A DNA stretch of 6,166 nucleotides from Hyphomicrobiales bacterium (GTDB taxonomy: Bacteria > Pseudomonadota > Alphaproteobacteria > Rhizobiales > Devosiaceae). Shown piece after piece: positions 6,147-6,166 of this stretch (position 1 is the first letter of the stretch; every line of letters starts with the position of its first letter). Made by a program: the position numbers and the translations under genes. The notes below the pieces were generated by a model. The model worked only from the letters and a program-made list of their open reading frames with translations, was not told the DNA's origin and did not search any database. The DNA lies in assembly GCA_026989045.1 (NCBI GenBank), contig JALSJY010000017.1, positions 1 to 6,166 of the forward strand, in the 5' to 3' direction.

Positions 6147-6166
6147 GGTTTCATGCTTTGTTAATA

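Overview
The window is AT-rich and tightly packed, with six protein-coding genes that together look like one end of an exopolysaccharide or surface-polysaccharide locus. An alphaproteobacterium, probably Rhizobiales-like, is the best guess. The reasons are the ExoP/Wzc-type tyrosine kinase, the short ExoY/PssA-type sugar transferase, a periplasmic transglutaminase-like cysteine peptidase of the BTLCP family, and a perfect CtrA-type site (TTAA-N7-TTAAC). The low GC content suggests a host-associated or reduced-genome lineage, but I cannot name a genus from this sequence.

Left block (1-3953, all + strand). The window opens inside a Wzy/WaaL-type O-antigen polymerase or ligase whose 5' end is missing. 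It overlaps by 8 bp a PPP-family metallophosphoesterase. A 184-bp gap follows. It contains a strong Shine-Dalgarno with an eight-codon ORF and a bulged hairpin ending in a T-run. Then comes a full-length Wzc/ExoP-type polysaccharide co-polymerase with fused tyrosine autokinase. These three genes are probably one transcription unit for polymerisation, chain-length control and export. The phosphatase is a candidate for reversing the kinase's autophosphorylation.

Right block (4152-6083). A polyprenyl-phosphate sugar-1-phosphate transferase lies on the - strand, convergent with wzc. It would load the first sugar on undecaprenyl phosphate. A short AT-rich divergent region carries the CtrA-like palindrome. 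Beyond it on the + strand are a very hydrophobic 82-residue membrane protein of unknown function and a secreted BTLCP protease. A small membrane protein next to an exoY-like gene resembles the exoX-exoY arrangement of rhizobia, but I could not establish homology. The last 83 bases hold no gene, only overlapping short repeats.

I see no tRNA, rRNA, insertion sequence or CRISPR array. No export pore (Wza), flippase (Wzx) or other glycosyltransferase lies inside the window, so these must be encoded elsewhere, perhaps upstream of base 1.
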